This document shows, piece after piece, positions 43,658 to 52,410 of a stretch of DNA of 64,000 nucleotides. A program made the position numbers and the translations under genes. The notes under the pieces are model-generated. The model was given only the letters and a program-made list of their open reading frames with translations. It was not told where the DNA came from and did no database searches. Numbering within the stretch: position 1 is the stretch's first letter; each line of letters opens with the position of its first letter. Source of the stretch: Alsobacter sp045348435 (lineage in GTDB: Bacteria; Pseudomonadota; Alphaproteobacteria; Rhizobiales; Beijerinckiaceae); assembly GCF_045348435.1 (NCBI RefSeq), contig NZ_CP157484.1, forward strand, positions 2,294,001 to 2,358,000, in the 5' to 3' direction.

Positions 43658-44434
43658 TCAAATGTCTGCAGGTTGCAGGTTCGTCAGGAACACGTCGCCT
43701 GCTTCGAAGGCGACCCTACGGCCGCCCTCGTCGAGGAGCAAACGCCCCTCCCCGTCCAGGTCCACGAAAACGCCGCGGCGCTCCCCTTCGGGACGCCGCA
43801 CCAGGATGGGCTCGCCGAGCCCGCCCGCTCTCTTTAGCCAATCGCGCCGGATATCGGCGAAGCCGGCCCCCGCGTCCCAGCGCCGCAGCGCGGCCGCCAT
43901 GGCGTCCGACAGGGCCGAAAAGAGCGGATCCACGCCGACCGGAAGTCCCTTCGCGCCAAGATCGGTCGCCGGATAGGGCGTATCGGCCGGATGATGGGCG
44001 GCGTTGACCCCGATGCCGATCACGACGAGGAGGTCACCGCCGGCAAGCGTCGCGCCCTCCACCAGGATCCCGGCCAGCTTGGCGCGGTCGAGCAACAGGT
44101 CGTTCGGCCATTTCAGCGCAGCGCGACCCGGCGTCAGCCCCGTCGCCTGCTCCACCGCCGCGTGCAAGGCCACGCCGGCGACGAAGCCGAGCTGCGGCGC
44201 GACCGCCGGCCGGCAGGGCGCGGCGAGCAGCAGGCTGGCGTAGAGATTGCCGGGCGGCGACGACCAGGCCCGGCCGCTGCGCCCGCGTCCCCTGCCCTGC
44301 TGGCGCGCGACGATCCACAGGCCGCCCGGGTCGCCGGCGCGGCCGCGGGCCATCGCCTCGTCATTGGTCGACCCGAGGCTGTCGAAAACCTCGAGGCGGA
44401 ACTCCCGGGATCGCGCGGCGTCGCCCAGCTTCAC
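43658..44434 (-). CDS. birA: Biotin--[acetyl-CoA-carboxylase] ligase
   Basis: A 258-residue catalytic-domain-only biotin ligase without the N-terminal DNA-binding domain of E. coli BirA. Visible motifs are STNDEAMARG near residue 21, ARQQGRGRGRSGRAWSSPPG (biotinyl-AMP loop, GRGRxGRxW) near 43-62, and KWPNDLLLDRAKLAGILVEG near 105-125. It attaches biotin to carboxylase carrier domains. The GTG start lies 1 bp after the nuoN stop, so it belongs to the nuo transcript. It cannot act as a repressor. Confidence 0.93.
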   Translation of the reverse strand: MKLGDAARSREFRLEVFDSLGSTNDEAMARGRAGDPGGLWIVARQQGRGRGRSGRAWSSPPGNLYASLLLAAPCRPAVAPQLGFVAGVALHAAVEQATGLTPGRAALKWPNDLLLDRAKLAGILVEGATLAGGDLLVVIGIGVNAAHHPADTPYPATDLGAKGLPVGVDPLFSALSDAMAAALRRWDAGAGFADIRRDWLKRAGGLGEPILVRRPEGERRGVFVDLDGEGRLLLDEGGRRVAFEAGDVFLTNLQPADI

Positions 44435-44435
44435 G

Positions 44436-45875
44436 TCAGAACAGCGACTTCGCGGCGACGGTCGCGGCCGTGACCAGCGGCGCCGGCCAGAGCCAGAACA
44501 GCAGGATGAAGGCGCCCGACAGGCCCGAGACGATCTTCAGGGACGTCGCCATCGGCAGGAAGGCCTCGGCCGGCTCGTCGAAATACATCAGCTTGACGAT
44601 GCGCAGATAGTAATAGGTGCTGACCACGCTGGTGACGACGCCGATCACGGCCAGCGTGTAGAGCTTGGCGTCGACCGCGGCGGCGAACACGTACCATTTG
44701 GCGAAGAACCCCGCGAGCGGCGGGATGCCGGCCAGCGAGAACATCAGCATCGCGAACACGAAGGCCGTGGCGGGCGCGGTGCGGCCGAGCCCCGCGAGGT
44801 CCTCGATCGTCTCCACATAGCCGTCCGGCCGCTTCATGGCGAGGATCACCGCGAAGGTCCCCAGCGTCATCACCAGGTAGATCGCCATGTAGATGGCCAC
44901 GCCCTGCACGCCCGCCGGGGTGCCGGCGGCGAGGCCGACCAGCGCGAAGCCCATGTGGCCGATCGACGAATAGGCCATCAGCCGCTTGATGTTGCGCTGG
45001 CCGATGGCCGCGAAGGCGCCAAGCGCCATCGAGGCGATCGACACGAAGACGATGATCTGCTGCCACTGCAGCAGGATGCCCGGGAAGGCCGTGATCACGA
45101 CCCGCGTGGCCAGCGCCATGGCGGCCATCTTGGGCGCGGCGGCGAAGAACGCCGTCACCGGCGTGGGCGCGCCCTCATACACGTCCGGCGTCCACATGTG
45201 GAAGGGCACGGCCGAGATCTTGAAGCACAGGCCCGCCATGATGAAGACGAGGCCGAAGATCACCCCGGTGGAGCCGTGGTCGCGCAACGCCGCGCCGATG
45301 ACCGGGAACTGCACCGAGCCGGTGAAGCCATAGACCAGCGACGCGCCATAGAGCAGCATCCCGGACGAGAGCGCGCCCAGCACGAAATATTTCAGCCCCG
45401 CCTCCGTGGCGCGCACCGAATCCCGGTGGATCGCAGCGACCACGTAGAGCGCAAGACTCATGAGCTCGAGGCCGAGATAGAGCGCGATGAGGTCTCCCGC
45501 GGAGATCATCATCATCATGCCCAGCGTCGAGAGCAGGATCAGGATGGCGTATTCGAAGCGCTGCACCCGCTCGCCGCGCCAGAAGTCGACCGACATCGCC
45601 AGCGCCACGCCCGAACCCACCAGGGCGGCGATCTTCATGAACTTGGCGAAGTCGTCCTGAACGAAGGAGCCGTTGAAGGTGGTGGCCCGGCCGGTGCGGG
45701 TCATCACCAGCACGCCGACCAGCACCAGGATCGCCAGCGCGATCCCGTTGACGAGGTTGACCGAGCGCTCGCCGCGGATCGCGCCGAGGAGCACCAGCGC
45801 CAGCGCCCCGATGGCGAGGACGATCTCCGGAAGCGCGAGGCCGAAGGCCGGGATGGCCGCGTGAAGTCCAGGCAT
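44436..45875 (-). CDS. nuoN: NADH-quinone oxidoreductase subunit N
   Basis: A 479-residue antiporter-like membrane subunit of complex I with about 14 hydrophobic segments. MLMFSLAGIPPLAGFFAKWYVF near the C-terminal third is a family hallmark, as are conserved buried Lys/His residues around the two helix-break regions. It forms one of three proton channels in the membrane arm. It is the last nuo subunit, followed by birA with only 1 bp between them. Confidence 0.96.
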   Translation of the reverse strand: MPGLHAAIPAFGLALPEIVLAIGALALVLLGAIRGERSVNLVNGIALAILVLVGVLVMTRTGRATTFNGSFVQDDFAKFMKIAALVGSGVALAMSVDFWRGERVQRFEYAILILLSTLGMMMMISAGDLIALYLGLELMSLALYVVAAIHRDSVRATEAGLKYFVLGALSSGMLLYGASLVYGFTGSVQFPVIGAALRDHGSTGVIFGLVFIMAGLCFKISAVPFHMWTPDVYEGAPTPVTAFFAAAPKMAAMALATRVVITAFPGILLQWQQIIVFVSIASMALGAFAAIGQRNIKRLMAYSSIGHMGFALVGLAAGTPAGVQGVAIYMAIYLVMTLGTFAVILAMKRPDGYVETIEDLAGLGRTAPATAFVFAMLMFSLAGIPPLAGFFAKWYVFAAAVDAKLYTLAVIGVVTSVVSTYYYLRIVKLMYFDEPAEAFLPMATSLKIVSGLSGAFILLFWLWPAPLVTAATVAAKSLF

Positions 45876-45885
45876 CGAACAGTCC

Positions 45886-47394
45886 TCAGTGCGCCAGCGA
45901 GGCGGTTTTCGCGGCGGCGCCGAGCGCGGCCTGGGTCGTCTTCAGGAGCGCGTCGGTCGACGCCGCGAAGGCGTCCAGCACCGGAGCGGGATGCACGCCG
46001 TAATAGATCGTCAGCAGGATCAGCGGCGCGAGCAGGCCGACCTCGCGGGGCGTGAGATCGAGAATGCCCTTCAGGCTCGGCTTCTCGAAGGGGCCGAACA
46101 TCACCCGCGCGTAGAGCCACAGCGCATAGGCCGCCGACAGGATCACGCCGGTGGTGGCGAAGAACGCGACCCAGGTGTTCGCCCGGAAGGCGCCCAGCAG
46201 CGTCAGGAACTCGCCGACGAAGCCCGACGTGCCCGGCAGCCCGACATTGGCCATGGTGAACACCATCAGGGCCACGGCGTATTTGGGCATGCGGTCCGTC
46301 AGCCCGCCATAGGCGGCGATTTCGCGGGTGTGCATGCGGTCGTAGATCACGCCGACGCACAGGAACAGCGCGCCCGATACGATGCCGTGGCTCACCATCT
46401 GGAACATCGCGCCCTGGATGCCCTGGGCCGTCAGGGTGAACAGCCCCATGGTGACGAAGCCCATATGCGCCACCGACGAGTAGGCGATGAGCTTCTTCAT
46501 GTCCTCCTGCATCAGCGCGACCAGCGACGTGTAGATGATCGCCACGACCGAGAGGGCGAACACGAAGGGCGCGAAATACAGCGACGCGTCGGGGAACATC
46601 GGGATCGAGAAGCGGATGAAGCCGTAGCCGCCCATCTTCAGCAGGATCGCCGCCAGGATGACCGAGCCGGCCGTGGGCGCCTCCACATGGGCGTCGGGCA
46701 GCCAGGTGTGGACGGGCCACATCGGCATCTTCACCGCGAAGGAGGCGAAGAAGGCCAGCCACAGCCAGAACTGCATGCCGTGCGGGAACTTGTGCGCCAG
46801 CAGCGTCGGGATGTCCGTCGTGCCCGCGTCCCAGTACATCGCCATGATGGCGACCAGCATCAGCAGCGAGCCCAGCAGCGTGTAGAGGAAGAACTTGAAG
46901 CTGGCGTAGATGCGCCGCTTGCCGCCCCAGATGCCGATGATGAGGAACATCGGGATCAGGCCGGCCTCGAAGAAGAGGTAGAAGAGCACGAGATCGAGCG
47001 AGGCGAACACGCCGATCATCAACGTCTCGAGCACCAGGAAGGCGATGAAGTACTCCTTCACGCGCCGCTCGACCGACACCCATGACGCCACGATGCAGAA
47101 CGGCATCAGGAACGTGGTGAGCATGATGAACGGCATCGAGAAGCCGTCCACGCCGAGCTTGAAGCGGATCGTCTCGGAGAGCCAGGCGCCGTCCTCCAGG
47201 AGCTGGAAGCCCGGATTGGCGACGTCGAACCGGCCCCACGCCACCAGCGACAGCAGGAAGGTCGCGATCGTGGCCAGGAGCGAGATCCAGCGGATGTTCT
47301 TCTGGCCGGCTTCCGTGTCGTCGCGGGTGACGAGCACGAACAGCGCTCCGGCCAGCGGCAGGACGAGAAGGCCCGTGAGCAGGTGGGACATCAT
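45886..47394 (-). CDS. nuoM: NADH-quinone oxidoreductase subunit M
   Basis: A 502-residue multi-spanning antiporter-like subunit. FFEAGLIPMFLIIGIWGG near residue 145 carries the key membrane Glu, MPMWPVHTWLPDAHVEAPTA near 230 the channel Lys/His region, and NVGLPGTSGFVGEFLTLLG near 400 is typical. It pumps protons in complex I. Ten bp separate it from nuoN and 1 bp from nuoL, as expected of an operon. Confidence 0.96.
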   Translation of the reverse strand: MMSHLLTGLLVLPLAGALFVLVTRDDTEAGQKNIRWISLLATIATFLLSLVAWGRFDVANPGFQLLEDGAWLSETIRFKLGVDGFSMPFIMLTTFLMPFCIVASWVSVERRVKEYFIAFLVLETLMIGVFASLDLVLFYLFFEAGLIPMFLIIGIWGGKRRIYASFKFFLYTLLGSLLMLVAIMAMYWDAGTTDIPTLLAHKFPHGMQFWLWLAFFASFAVKMPMWPVHTWLPDAHVEAPTAGSVILAAILLKMGGYGFIRFSIPMFPDASLYFAPFVFALSVVAIIYTSLVALMQEDMKKLIAYSSVAHMGFVTMGLFTLTAQGIQGAMFQMVSHGIVSGALFLCVGVIYDRMHTREIAAYGGLTDRMPKYAVALMVFTMANVGLPGTSGFVGEFLTLLGAFRANTWVAFFATTGVILSAAYALWLYARVMFGPFEKPSLKGILDLTPREVGLLAPLILLTIYYGVHPAPVLDAFAASTDALLKTTQAALGAAAKTASLAH

Positions 47395-47395
47395 C

Positions 47396-49453
47396 TCAGT
47401 GGGCTCCGCCGAACATGTACCAGGTGATGAGCGCAGCCACGCCGATCAGCATCGCGAAGGCGTAGTGGTAGACATACCCGGTCTGCAGCCGCACGACCGC
47501 GTTGGTGACGTCGACCACGCGGGCCGACACGCCGTCCGGGCCCATGCCGTCGATGACCATGCCGTCGCCCTTCTTCCACAGGAAGCGGCCGAGCCACTTG
47601 GCCGAGCGGACGAAGAGGATGTCGTAGAGCTCGTCGAAGTACCACTTGTTGAGCAGGAAGCGGTACAGGAAGGGCTGGCTCTCGGCGAGGCGGCGCGGCA
47701 GGTCCGGCGACTTCACGTAGAACAGCCAGGCGACCGCGAAGCCGATGATCATCTCGACCGTGGGCGAGTACTTCACCCAGCCCGGGATCTCGTGCACCGC
47801 GTGCAGGATGTGGTTCTCCGGCCCCGTGTGCAGCGCGTCCCTCCAGAACTCCTCATAGGCGTGGCCGAAGAAGGCGCTCTCGAAGAACAGCCCGGCGAAC
47901 AGCGCCCCGAAGCCCAGCAGCCCGAGCGGGATCAGCATGCTCATCGGCGATTCATGGGGCTCCAGCGCATGGCCGTGCGCGCCGTGGCCATGGTCGTCAT
48001 GGACGTGGTCGTCATGGGCGTGCTTCGCATGGGCGTGCGAGCCGTGGCTGTCGTCCTCGGACTCCACGTGGTGGCTCACCTGCGGGTCGTGCCCGTGCGG
48101 CGTGTCCCAGCGCGGACGTCCCATGAAGGTCAGGAAGAAGAGCCGCCAGGAGTAGAACGAGGTCAGCCCCGCCGTGATCGACAGCAGCACGAAGGCGTAG
48201 GCGTTGCCGGCCGTATGGGTGGCGAAGGACGACTCGATGATGGCGTCCTTGGAGAAGTAGCCCGCCGTCAGCGGAAAGCCCGTCAGCGCCAGCGTGCCGA
48301 CCGCGAACATCGCCGTCGTGAACGGGATCTTGCGGGCCAGGCCGCCCATGTGGCGGATGTCCTGCTCGTGGTGCATCGCGTGGATGACCGAGCCGGCGCC
48401 CAGGAAGAGCAGCGCCTTGAAGAAGGCGTGCGTGAACAGGTGGAAGATTCCGGCGCCATAGGCCCCCGCCCCGAGCGCCACGAACATGTAGCCGAGCTGC
48501 GAGCAGGTCGAATACGCGATCACGCGCTTGATGTCGTTCTGCACGAGGCCGATCGTGCCGGCGAAGAACGCCGTCGTGGCGCCCACGATCAGCACGGCCG
48601 ACAGCGCCACGGGCGACGTCTCGAACAAGGGCGACAGGCGCGCCACCATGAACACGCCCGCCGTCACCATGGTGGCGGCGTGGATCAGCGCCGACACCGG
48701 GGTGGGGCCTTCCATCGCGTCCGGCAGCCAGGTGTGGAGCAGGAACTGCGCCGACTTGCCCATCGCGCCCATGAAGAGCAGCAGGCAGGCCAGCGTCATC
48801 GCGTTCCAGTCATAGCCGATGAAGTGGAAGCTCTGCTTGGCGACCTCCTCGGCCTTCGGAAAGATCTCCGCGAAGCCGACTGTTCCAAACAGCACGAAGA
48901 CGAGGAAGATGCCAAGCGCGAAGCCGAAATCGCCGACGCGGTTGACGATGAACGCCTTCATGGCGGCGGCCACGGCGGACGGCTTGTTGTACCAGAAGCC
49001 GATCAGCAGATAGGAGGCGAGGCCCACGCCCTCCCAGCCGAAGAACATCTGGACCAGGTTGTCGGCCGTCACCAGCATCAGCATCGCGAAGGTGAACAGC
49101 GACAGATAGGCGAAGAACCGCGGCCGGTGCGGATCCTCGTGCATGTAGCCGATCGAGTAGAGGTGGACGAGCGACGAGACGCTGTTCACCACCACCAACA
49201 TCACGGCCGTGAGCGTGTCGATCCGGAAGGCCCAGTCCACCTTCAGGTCGCCCGACGTCATCCACTGGGCGACCTGCACCCGCGTGGCGCCGTGGCCGAA
49301 GCCGACCTGGAAGAACGCCACCCAGGACAGCAGCGCCGCCGCGATCAGGAAGGCGGTCGTGACCACCTCGCTGGCGCGCGCGCCGATGGTGCGGCCGAAG
49401 AGGCCGGCGATGAGGAAGCCGACGAGCGGCAGGAAGACGATGGCCTGATACAT
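47396..49453 (-). CDS. nuoL: NADH-quinone oxidoreductase subunit L
   Basis: A 685-residue, largest membrane subunit, with FFGWEGVGLASYLLIGFWY near residue 140, LHTWLPDAMEGPTPVSALIH near 240 and GFPLTAGYFSKDAIIE near 405. The C-terminal end contains the long lateral helix that runs along the membrane arm. Residues about 450-496 form a strongly His/Asp-rich soluble loop (SHAHAKHAHDDHVHDDHGHG) absent from E. coli NuoL; similar loops occur in some alphaproteobacteria and may bind metal. Confidence 0.96.
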   Translation of the reverse strand: MYQAIVFLPLVGFLIAGLFGRTIGARASEVVTTAFLIAAALLSWVAFFQVGFGHGATRVQVAQWMTSGDLKVDWAFRIDTLTAVMLVVVNSVSSLVHLYSIGYMHEDPHRPRFFAYLSLFTFAMLMLVTADNLVQMFFGWEGVGLASYLLIGFWYNKPSAVAAAMKAFIVNRVGDFGFALGIFLVFVLFGTVGFAEIFPKAEEVAKQSFHFIGYDWNAMTLACLLLFMGAMGKSAQFLLHTWLPDAMEGPTPVSALIHAATMVTAGVFMVARLSPLFETSPVALSAVLIVGATTAFFAGTIGLVQNDIKRVIAYSTCSQLGYMFVALGAGAYGAGIFHLFTHAFFKALLFLGAGSVIHAMHHEQDIRHMGGLARKIPFTTAMFAVGTLALTGFPLTAGYFSKDAIIESSFATHTAGNAYAFVLLSITAGLTSFYSWRLFFLTFMGRPRWDTPHGHDPQVSHHVESEDDSHGSHAHAKHAHDDHVHDDHGHGAHGHALEPHESPMSMLIPLGLLGFGALFAGLFFESAFFGHAYEEFWRDALHTGPENHILHAVHEIPGWVKYSPTVEMIIGFAVAWLFYVKSPDLPRRLAESQPFLYRFLLNKWYFDELYDILFVRSAKWLGRFLWKKGDGMVIDGMGPDGVSARVVDVTNAVVRLQTGYVYHYAFAMLIGVAALITWYMFGGAH

Positions 49454-49484
49454 GTCCGTGTCCCGTCGGGGGCCTTACCCCGAG

Positions 49485-49793
49485 TCAGCCCTTCATCATG
49501 TTGATGTCCTCAACCGCGATGGTGCCGCGGTTGCGGAAATAGACGACGAGGATCGCCAGTCCGATCGCGGCTTCGGCCGCCGCGACGGTGAGGATGAGGA
49601 GCGCGAAGACCTGGCCGACGAGGTCGCCGCCGAAGGTCGAGAACGCCACGAGGTTGATGTTGACGGCGAGCAGGATGAGCTCGACCGACATCAGGATGAC
49701 GATGACGTTCTTGCGGTTGATGAAGATGCCGAACACGCCGAGCGTGAACAGGATCGCCGCGACCGTCAGGTAGTGACCGAGACCGATGATCAT
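49485..49793 (-). CDS. nuoK: NADH-quinone oxidoreductase subunit K
   Basis: A 102-residue protein with three membrane helices; MSVELILLAVNINLVAFS carries the conserved membrane Glu near residue 36 and a second Glu lies near 72 (AAAEAAIGLAILV). It couples quinone chemistry to the antiporter-like subunits. Ten bp separate it from nuoJ. Confidence 0.95.
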   Translation of the reverse strand: MIIGLGHYLTVAAILFTLGVFGIFINRKNVIVILMSVELILLAVNINLVAFSTFGGDLVGQVFALLILTVAAAEAAIGLAILVVYFRNRGTIAVEDINMMKG

Positions 49794-49803
49794 CGCTGAA
49801 CCC

Positions 49804-50418
49804 TCACACGCCCTGCCTGAAGGGAACTTTCTTCACCTCGATGGCCGTTTCCGGCGTGCGGGCGACCTGCTGGGAGATGTCCTGGCGCTTCACGCCCGGC
49901 TTGTGGCGCAGCGTGAGCACGATCGCGCCGATCATGGCGACGAGCAGGATCAGGCCGGAGGCCTGGAAGTAATAGAGATACTGGGTGTAGAGCACCCGCC
50001 CCAGCGCCTCGGTGTTGGGGATCAGCGCGTCGGCCGAGGGCGAGGCCGGCGCCGGAAGCTTCAGCGCCCCGGGCTCCAGCGTGTAGGTGGTGACGACGAG
50101 CACCAGCTCCACCAGCAGCAGCAGCGCCACCACGGCCCCGAAGGGCAGGTAGCTGAGGAAGCCCTGGCGCAGCTCGGCGAAGTCCACGTCCAGCATCATG
50201 ACGACGAAGAGGAACAGCACCGCCACCGCGCCGACATAGACGACGACCAGGATCATCGCCAGGAACTCCGCCCCCATCAGCAGGAACAGCCCCGCTGCGT
50301 TAACGAAGGCGAGGATCAGGAACAGCACCGAATGAACGGGGTTCTTCGACGAGATCACCATCAGGGCCGAGGCCACCGTGATCCCGGCGAACAGATAGAA
50401 GAAGGTGGCCGCCACCAT
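49804..50418 (-). CDS. nuoJ: NADH-quinone oxidoreductase subunit J
   Basis: A 204-residue protein with five hydrophobic segments; NPVHSVLFLILAFVNAAGLF and AMILVVVYVGAVAVLFLFVV are the NuoJ core. ATG 50418 has AGGA 8 nt upstream and gives the length usual in rhizobia; an in-frame ATG at 50433 would add 5 residues. The frame stays open far upstream into the nuoI gap, but that part has no homology to NuoJ. Confidence 0.93.
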   Translation of the reverse strand: MVAATFFYLFAGITVASALMVISSKNPVHSVLFLILAFVNAAGLFLLMGAEFLAMILVVVYVGAVAVLFLFVVMMLDVDFAELRQGFLSYLPFGAVVALLLLVELVLVVTTYTLEPGALKLPAPASPSADALIPNTEALGRVLYTQYLYYFQASGLILLVAMIGAIVLTLRHKPGVKRQDISQQVARTPETAIEVKKVPFRQGV

Positions 50419-50465
50419 CGTGGAGTTCCTCATCGGCCCCCGTGAGGCGGCCTCGTCTGATCCAT

Positions 50466-50516
50466 GGATCCTGGCCGGGCGGCCGGATCCTTCCTCGAAA
50501 GGCCGGCAAGCCGGCC
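50466..50516 (-). other. Stem-loops in nuoI-nuoJ gap
   Basis: Two inverted repeats lie in the 182-bp gap: GGATCC-T-GGCC paired with GGCC-GGATCC (50466-50490, one bulge), and GGCCGGC-AA-GCCGGCC (50501-50516). No T-run is seen. They are likely RNA-processing or stability elements within the operon. Confidence 0.5.
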
Positions 50517-50600
50517 AGAACCCTGTGTGCGCCCGTCTATAGACGCCGATTCCCGGAGCGACAACCCGACTTCCTGCGGGCCTGCGCCGGGGACGCCGCC

Positions 50601-51089
50601 CTACCGGTAGGGCGCGTCCATCGCGATGTTGCGGGCGAGCTCGCGCTCCCAGCGGGCCCCGTTCTCGAGCAGCCGGTTCTTGTCGTAGAACAGCTCCTCG
50701 CGGGTCTCCGTCGAGAACTCCATGTTCGGCCCTTCGACGATCGCGTCCACCGGGCAGGCTTCCTGGCAGAAGCCGCAATAGATGCACTTCGTCATGTCGA
50801 TGTCGTAGCGGGTCGTGCGCCGCGTGCCGTCGTTGCGGCGCGGCCCGGCCTCGATCGTGATCGCCTGCGCAGGGCAGATCGCCTCGCACAGCTTGCACGC
50901 GATGCAGCGCTCTTCGCCGTTGGGATAGCGCCGCAGCGCATGCTCTCCCCGGAACCGGGGCGAGATCGCGCCGCGCTCATAGGGATAATTGAGCGTCGGC
51001 TTCGGCTTGAAGAAGTAGCGCATGGACAGCACGAAGGCGTCCAGGAACTCCTTCAGGATCAGTGACCGCGCAGCCTGAGCGAATGCCAT
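50601..51089 (-). CDS. nuoI: NADH-quinone oxidoreductase subunit I
   Basis: A 162-residue ferredoxin-like subunit with two 4Fe-4S motifs, CIACKLCEAICP (near residue 62) and CIYCGFCQEACP (near 101), which hold clusters N6a and N6b. It carries electrons from the peripheral arm toward NuoB. An amphipathic N-terminal helix (RSLILKEFLDAFVLSMRYFF) lies on the membrane surface. Confidence 0.97.
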   Translation of the reverse strand: MAFAQAARSLILKEFLDAFVLSMRYFFKPKPTLNYPYERGAISPRFRGEHALRRYPNGEERCIACKLCEAICPAQAITIEAGPRRNDGTRRTTRYDIDMTKCIYCGFCQEACPVDAIVEGPNMEFSTETREELFYDKNRLLENGARWERELARNIAMDAPYR

Positions 51090-51149
51090 GTCGTCTCTCC
51101 CGGCGCTCGCGCGCCGCTTGTCGTGTCGCGGGCTCGCCCGCCTTCCATC

Positions 51150-51383
51150 TCATCGCCCGGAGATCGTGACCCCGAGCAGGTAGCCGATCACCGGGAAGGT
51201 CAGGACGGTGCCGACGAACAGCACGGCGCGCAGGATGCGCAGCTTGCGTTCGAACACCGCCGCCTCCGCCGGACCGGACGACCGGTCCAGCTTGCGCAGA
51301 CGCCCTTCCACCACCCCGCCGACGACGCGCCAGTCGACATAGCCCAGGACCGCCCCGATCACGCCCGGGATGGAGACTTCCAC
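51150..51383 (-). CDS. Small integral membrane protein encoded between nuoH and nuoI
   Basis: A 77-residue predicted protein with a hydrophobic N-terminal segment (PGVIGAVLGYV, weak), a charged middle (EGRLRKLDRSSGPAEAAVFERKLR) and a clear C-terminal membrane helix (AVLFVGTVLTFPVIGYLLGV). The GTG start lies 1 bp after the nuoH stop and the gene ends 60 bp before nuoI, so it is cotranscribed. It is not one of the 14 canonical subunits and I do not recognise it. It could be an accessory complex I protein or an unrelated passenger. Confidence 0.6.
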   Translation of the reverse strand: MEVSIPGVIGAVLGYVDWRVVGGVVEGRLRKLDRSSGPAEAAVFERKLRILRAVLFVGTVLTFPVIGYLLGVTISGR

Positions 51384-51384
51384 C

Positions 51385-52398
51385 TCAATGCCCCGGCGCC
51401 CACCCGGTGAACTGCAGCACGCCGGCCACGATCACCACCATGGCGAGCGAGATCGGCAGGAACACCTTCCAGCCCAGCCGCATGAGCTGGTCGTACCGGT
51501 AACGCGGCACGAACGCCTTCACCATGGCGATCAGGAAGAACATGAACGAGGCTTTGAGGACGAACCAGATCACGCCCGGGATCCAGGTGAAGGGCGGGAA
51601 ATTCGCCGGCGGCAGCCAGCCGCCGAGGAACAGGATCGTCATCAGCGCGCACATGGTCATGATGGCCACGTACTCGCCCAGCATGAACAGCAGGTACGGG
51701 GTCGAGGAGTACTCGACCATGAAGCCCGCGACGAGCTCGGATTCCGCCTCCACCAGGTCGAAGGGAGGCCGGTTGGTCTCCGCCATGGCCGAGATGAAGA
51801 AGATCACGAACATCGGCAGCAGCGGCAGCCAGTACCAGCCGAAGAGGCCGGCGCGGGTGTCCTGCGCGTTGACGATGTCGGTCAGGTTCAGCGAGCCCAC
51901 GCACAGCAGCACCGTGATGATCACGAAGCCGATCGAGACCTCGTAAGACACCATCTGGGCGGCGGAGCGCAGCGCCGACAGGAACGGATATTTCGAGTTG
52001 GACGCCCAGCCGCCCATGATGATCCCGTACACGCCCAGCGACGAGATCGCGAAGATGTACAGGATGCCCACATTGATGTCGGCGATGGCCCAGCCGTCGT
52101 TCAGCGGGATCACCGCCCAGGCCGACAGGGCCAGAAGCGTCGTCACCAGCGGCGCGAGCAGGAAGATGCCCTTGTTGGCGCCGGACGGGATCACCGGCTC
52201 CTTGAGGGCGAATTTCAGCAGGTCCGCGAAGGACTGCATCAGCCCCCAGGGGCCGACCACGTTGGGGCCGCGGCGCAGCTGCACCGCCGCCCACACCTTG
52301 CGGTCGCCATAGAGCGCGAAGGCGATGAAGATCAGCAGGGCGGCGATGAGCAGCAGGCTCTTGCCCAGCATCAGCAGCACGGAGAGGAAGACGTCCAT
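51385..52398 (-). CDS. nuoH: NADH-quinone oxidoreductase subunit H
   Basis: A 337-residue membrane subunit with eight hydrophobic segments; RKVWAAVQLRRGPNVVGPWG near residue 32 and NRPPFDLVEAESELVAGFMV near 210 are the diagnostic stretches lining the quinone chamber. It anchors the peripheral arm. Twelve bp separate it from nuoG. Confidence 0.97.
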   Translation of the reverse strand: MDVFLSVLLMLGKSLLLIAALLIFIAFALYGDRKVWAAVQLRRGPNVVGPWGLMQSFADLLKFALKEPVIPSGANKGIFLLAPLVTTLLALSAWAVIPLNDGWAIADINVGILYIFAISSLGVYGIIMGGWASNSKYPFLSALRSAAQMVSYEVSIGFVIITVLLCVGSLNLTDIVNAQDTRAGLFGWYWLPLLPMFVIFFISAMAETNRPPFDLVEAESELVAGFMVEYSSTPYLLFMLGEYVAIMTMCALMTILFLGGWLPPANFPPFTWIPGVIWFVLKASFMFFLIAMVKAFVPRYRYDQLMRLGWKVFLPISLAMVVIVAGVLQFTGWAPGH

Positions 52399-52410
52399 GG
52401 TCGCTGTCCC

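Noticed and set aside
37791..43976. 2061-codon open frame on the plus strand opposite mfd and rnj
   Set aside because: It is antisense to two certain genes in the frame where GC-rich third positions avoid stops, and its translation is His/Arg/Gly/Ala-rich with no recognisable domain. A composition artefact.
47045..49504. 819-codon plus-strand frame opposite nuoL
   Set aside because: Antisense shadow of nuoL; low-complexity Arg/His/Glu translation.
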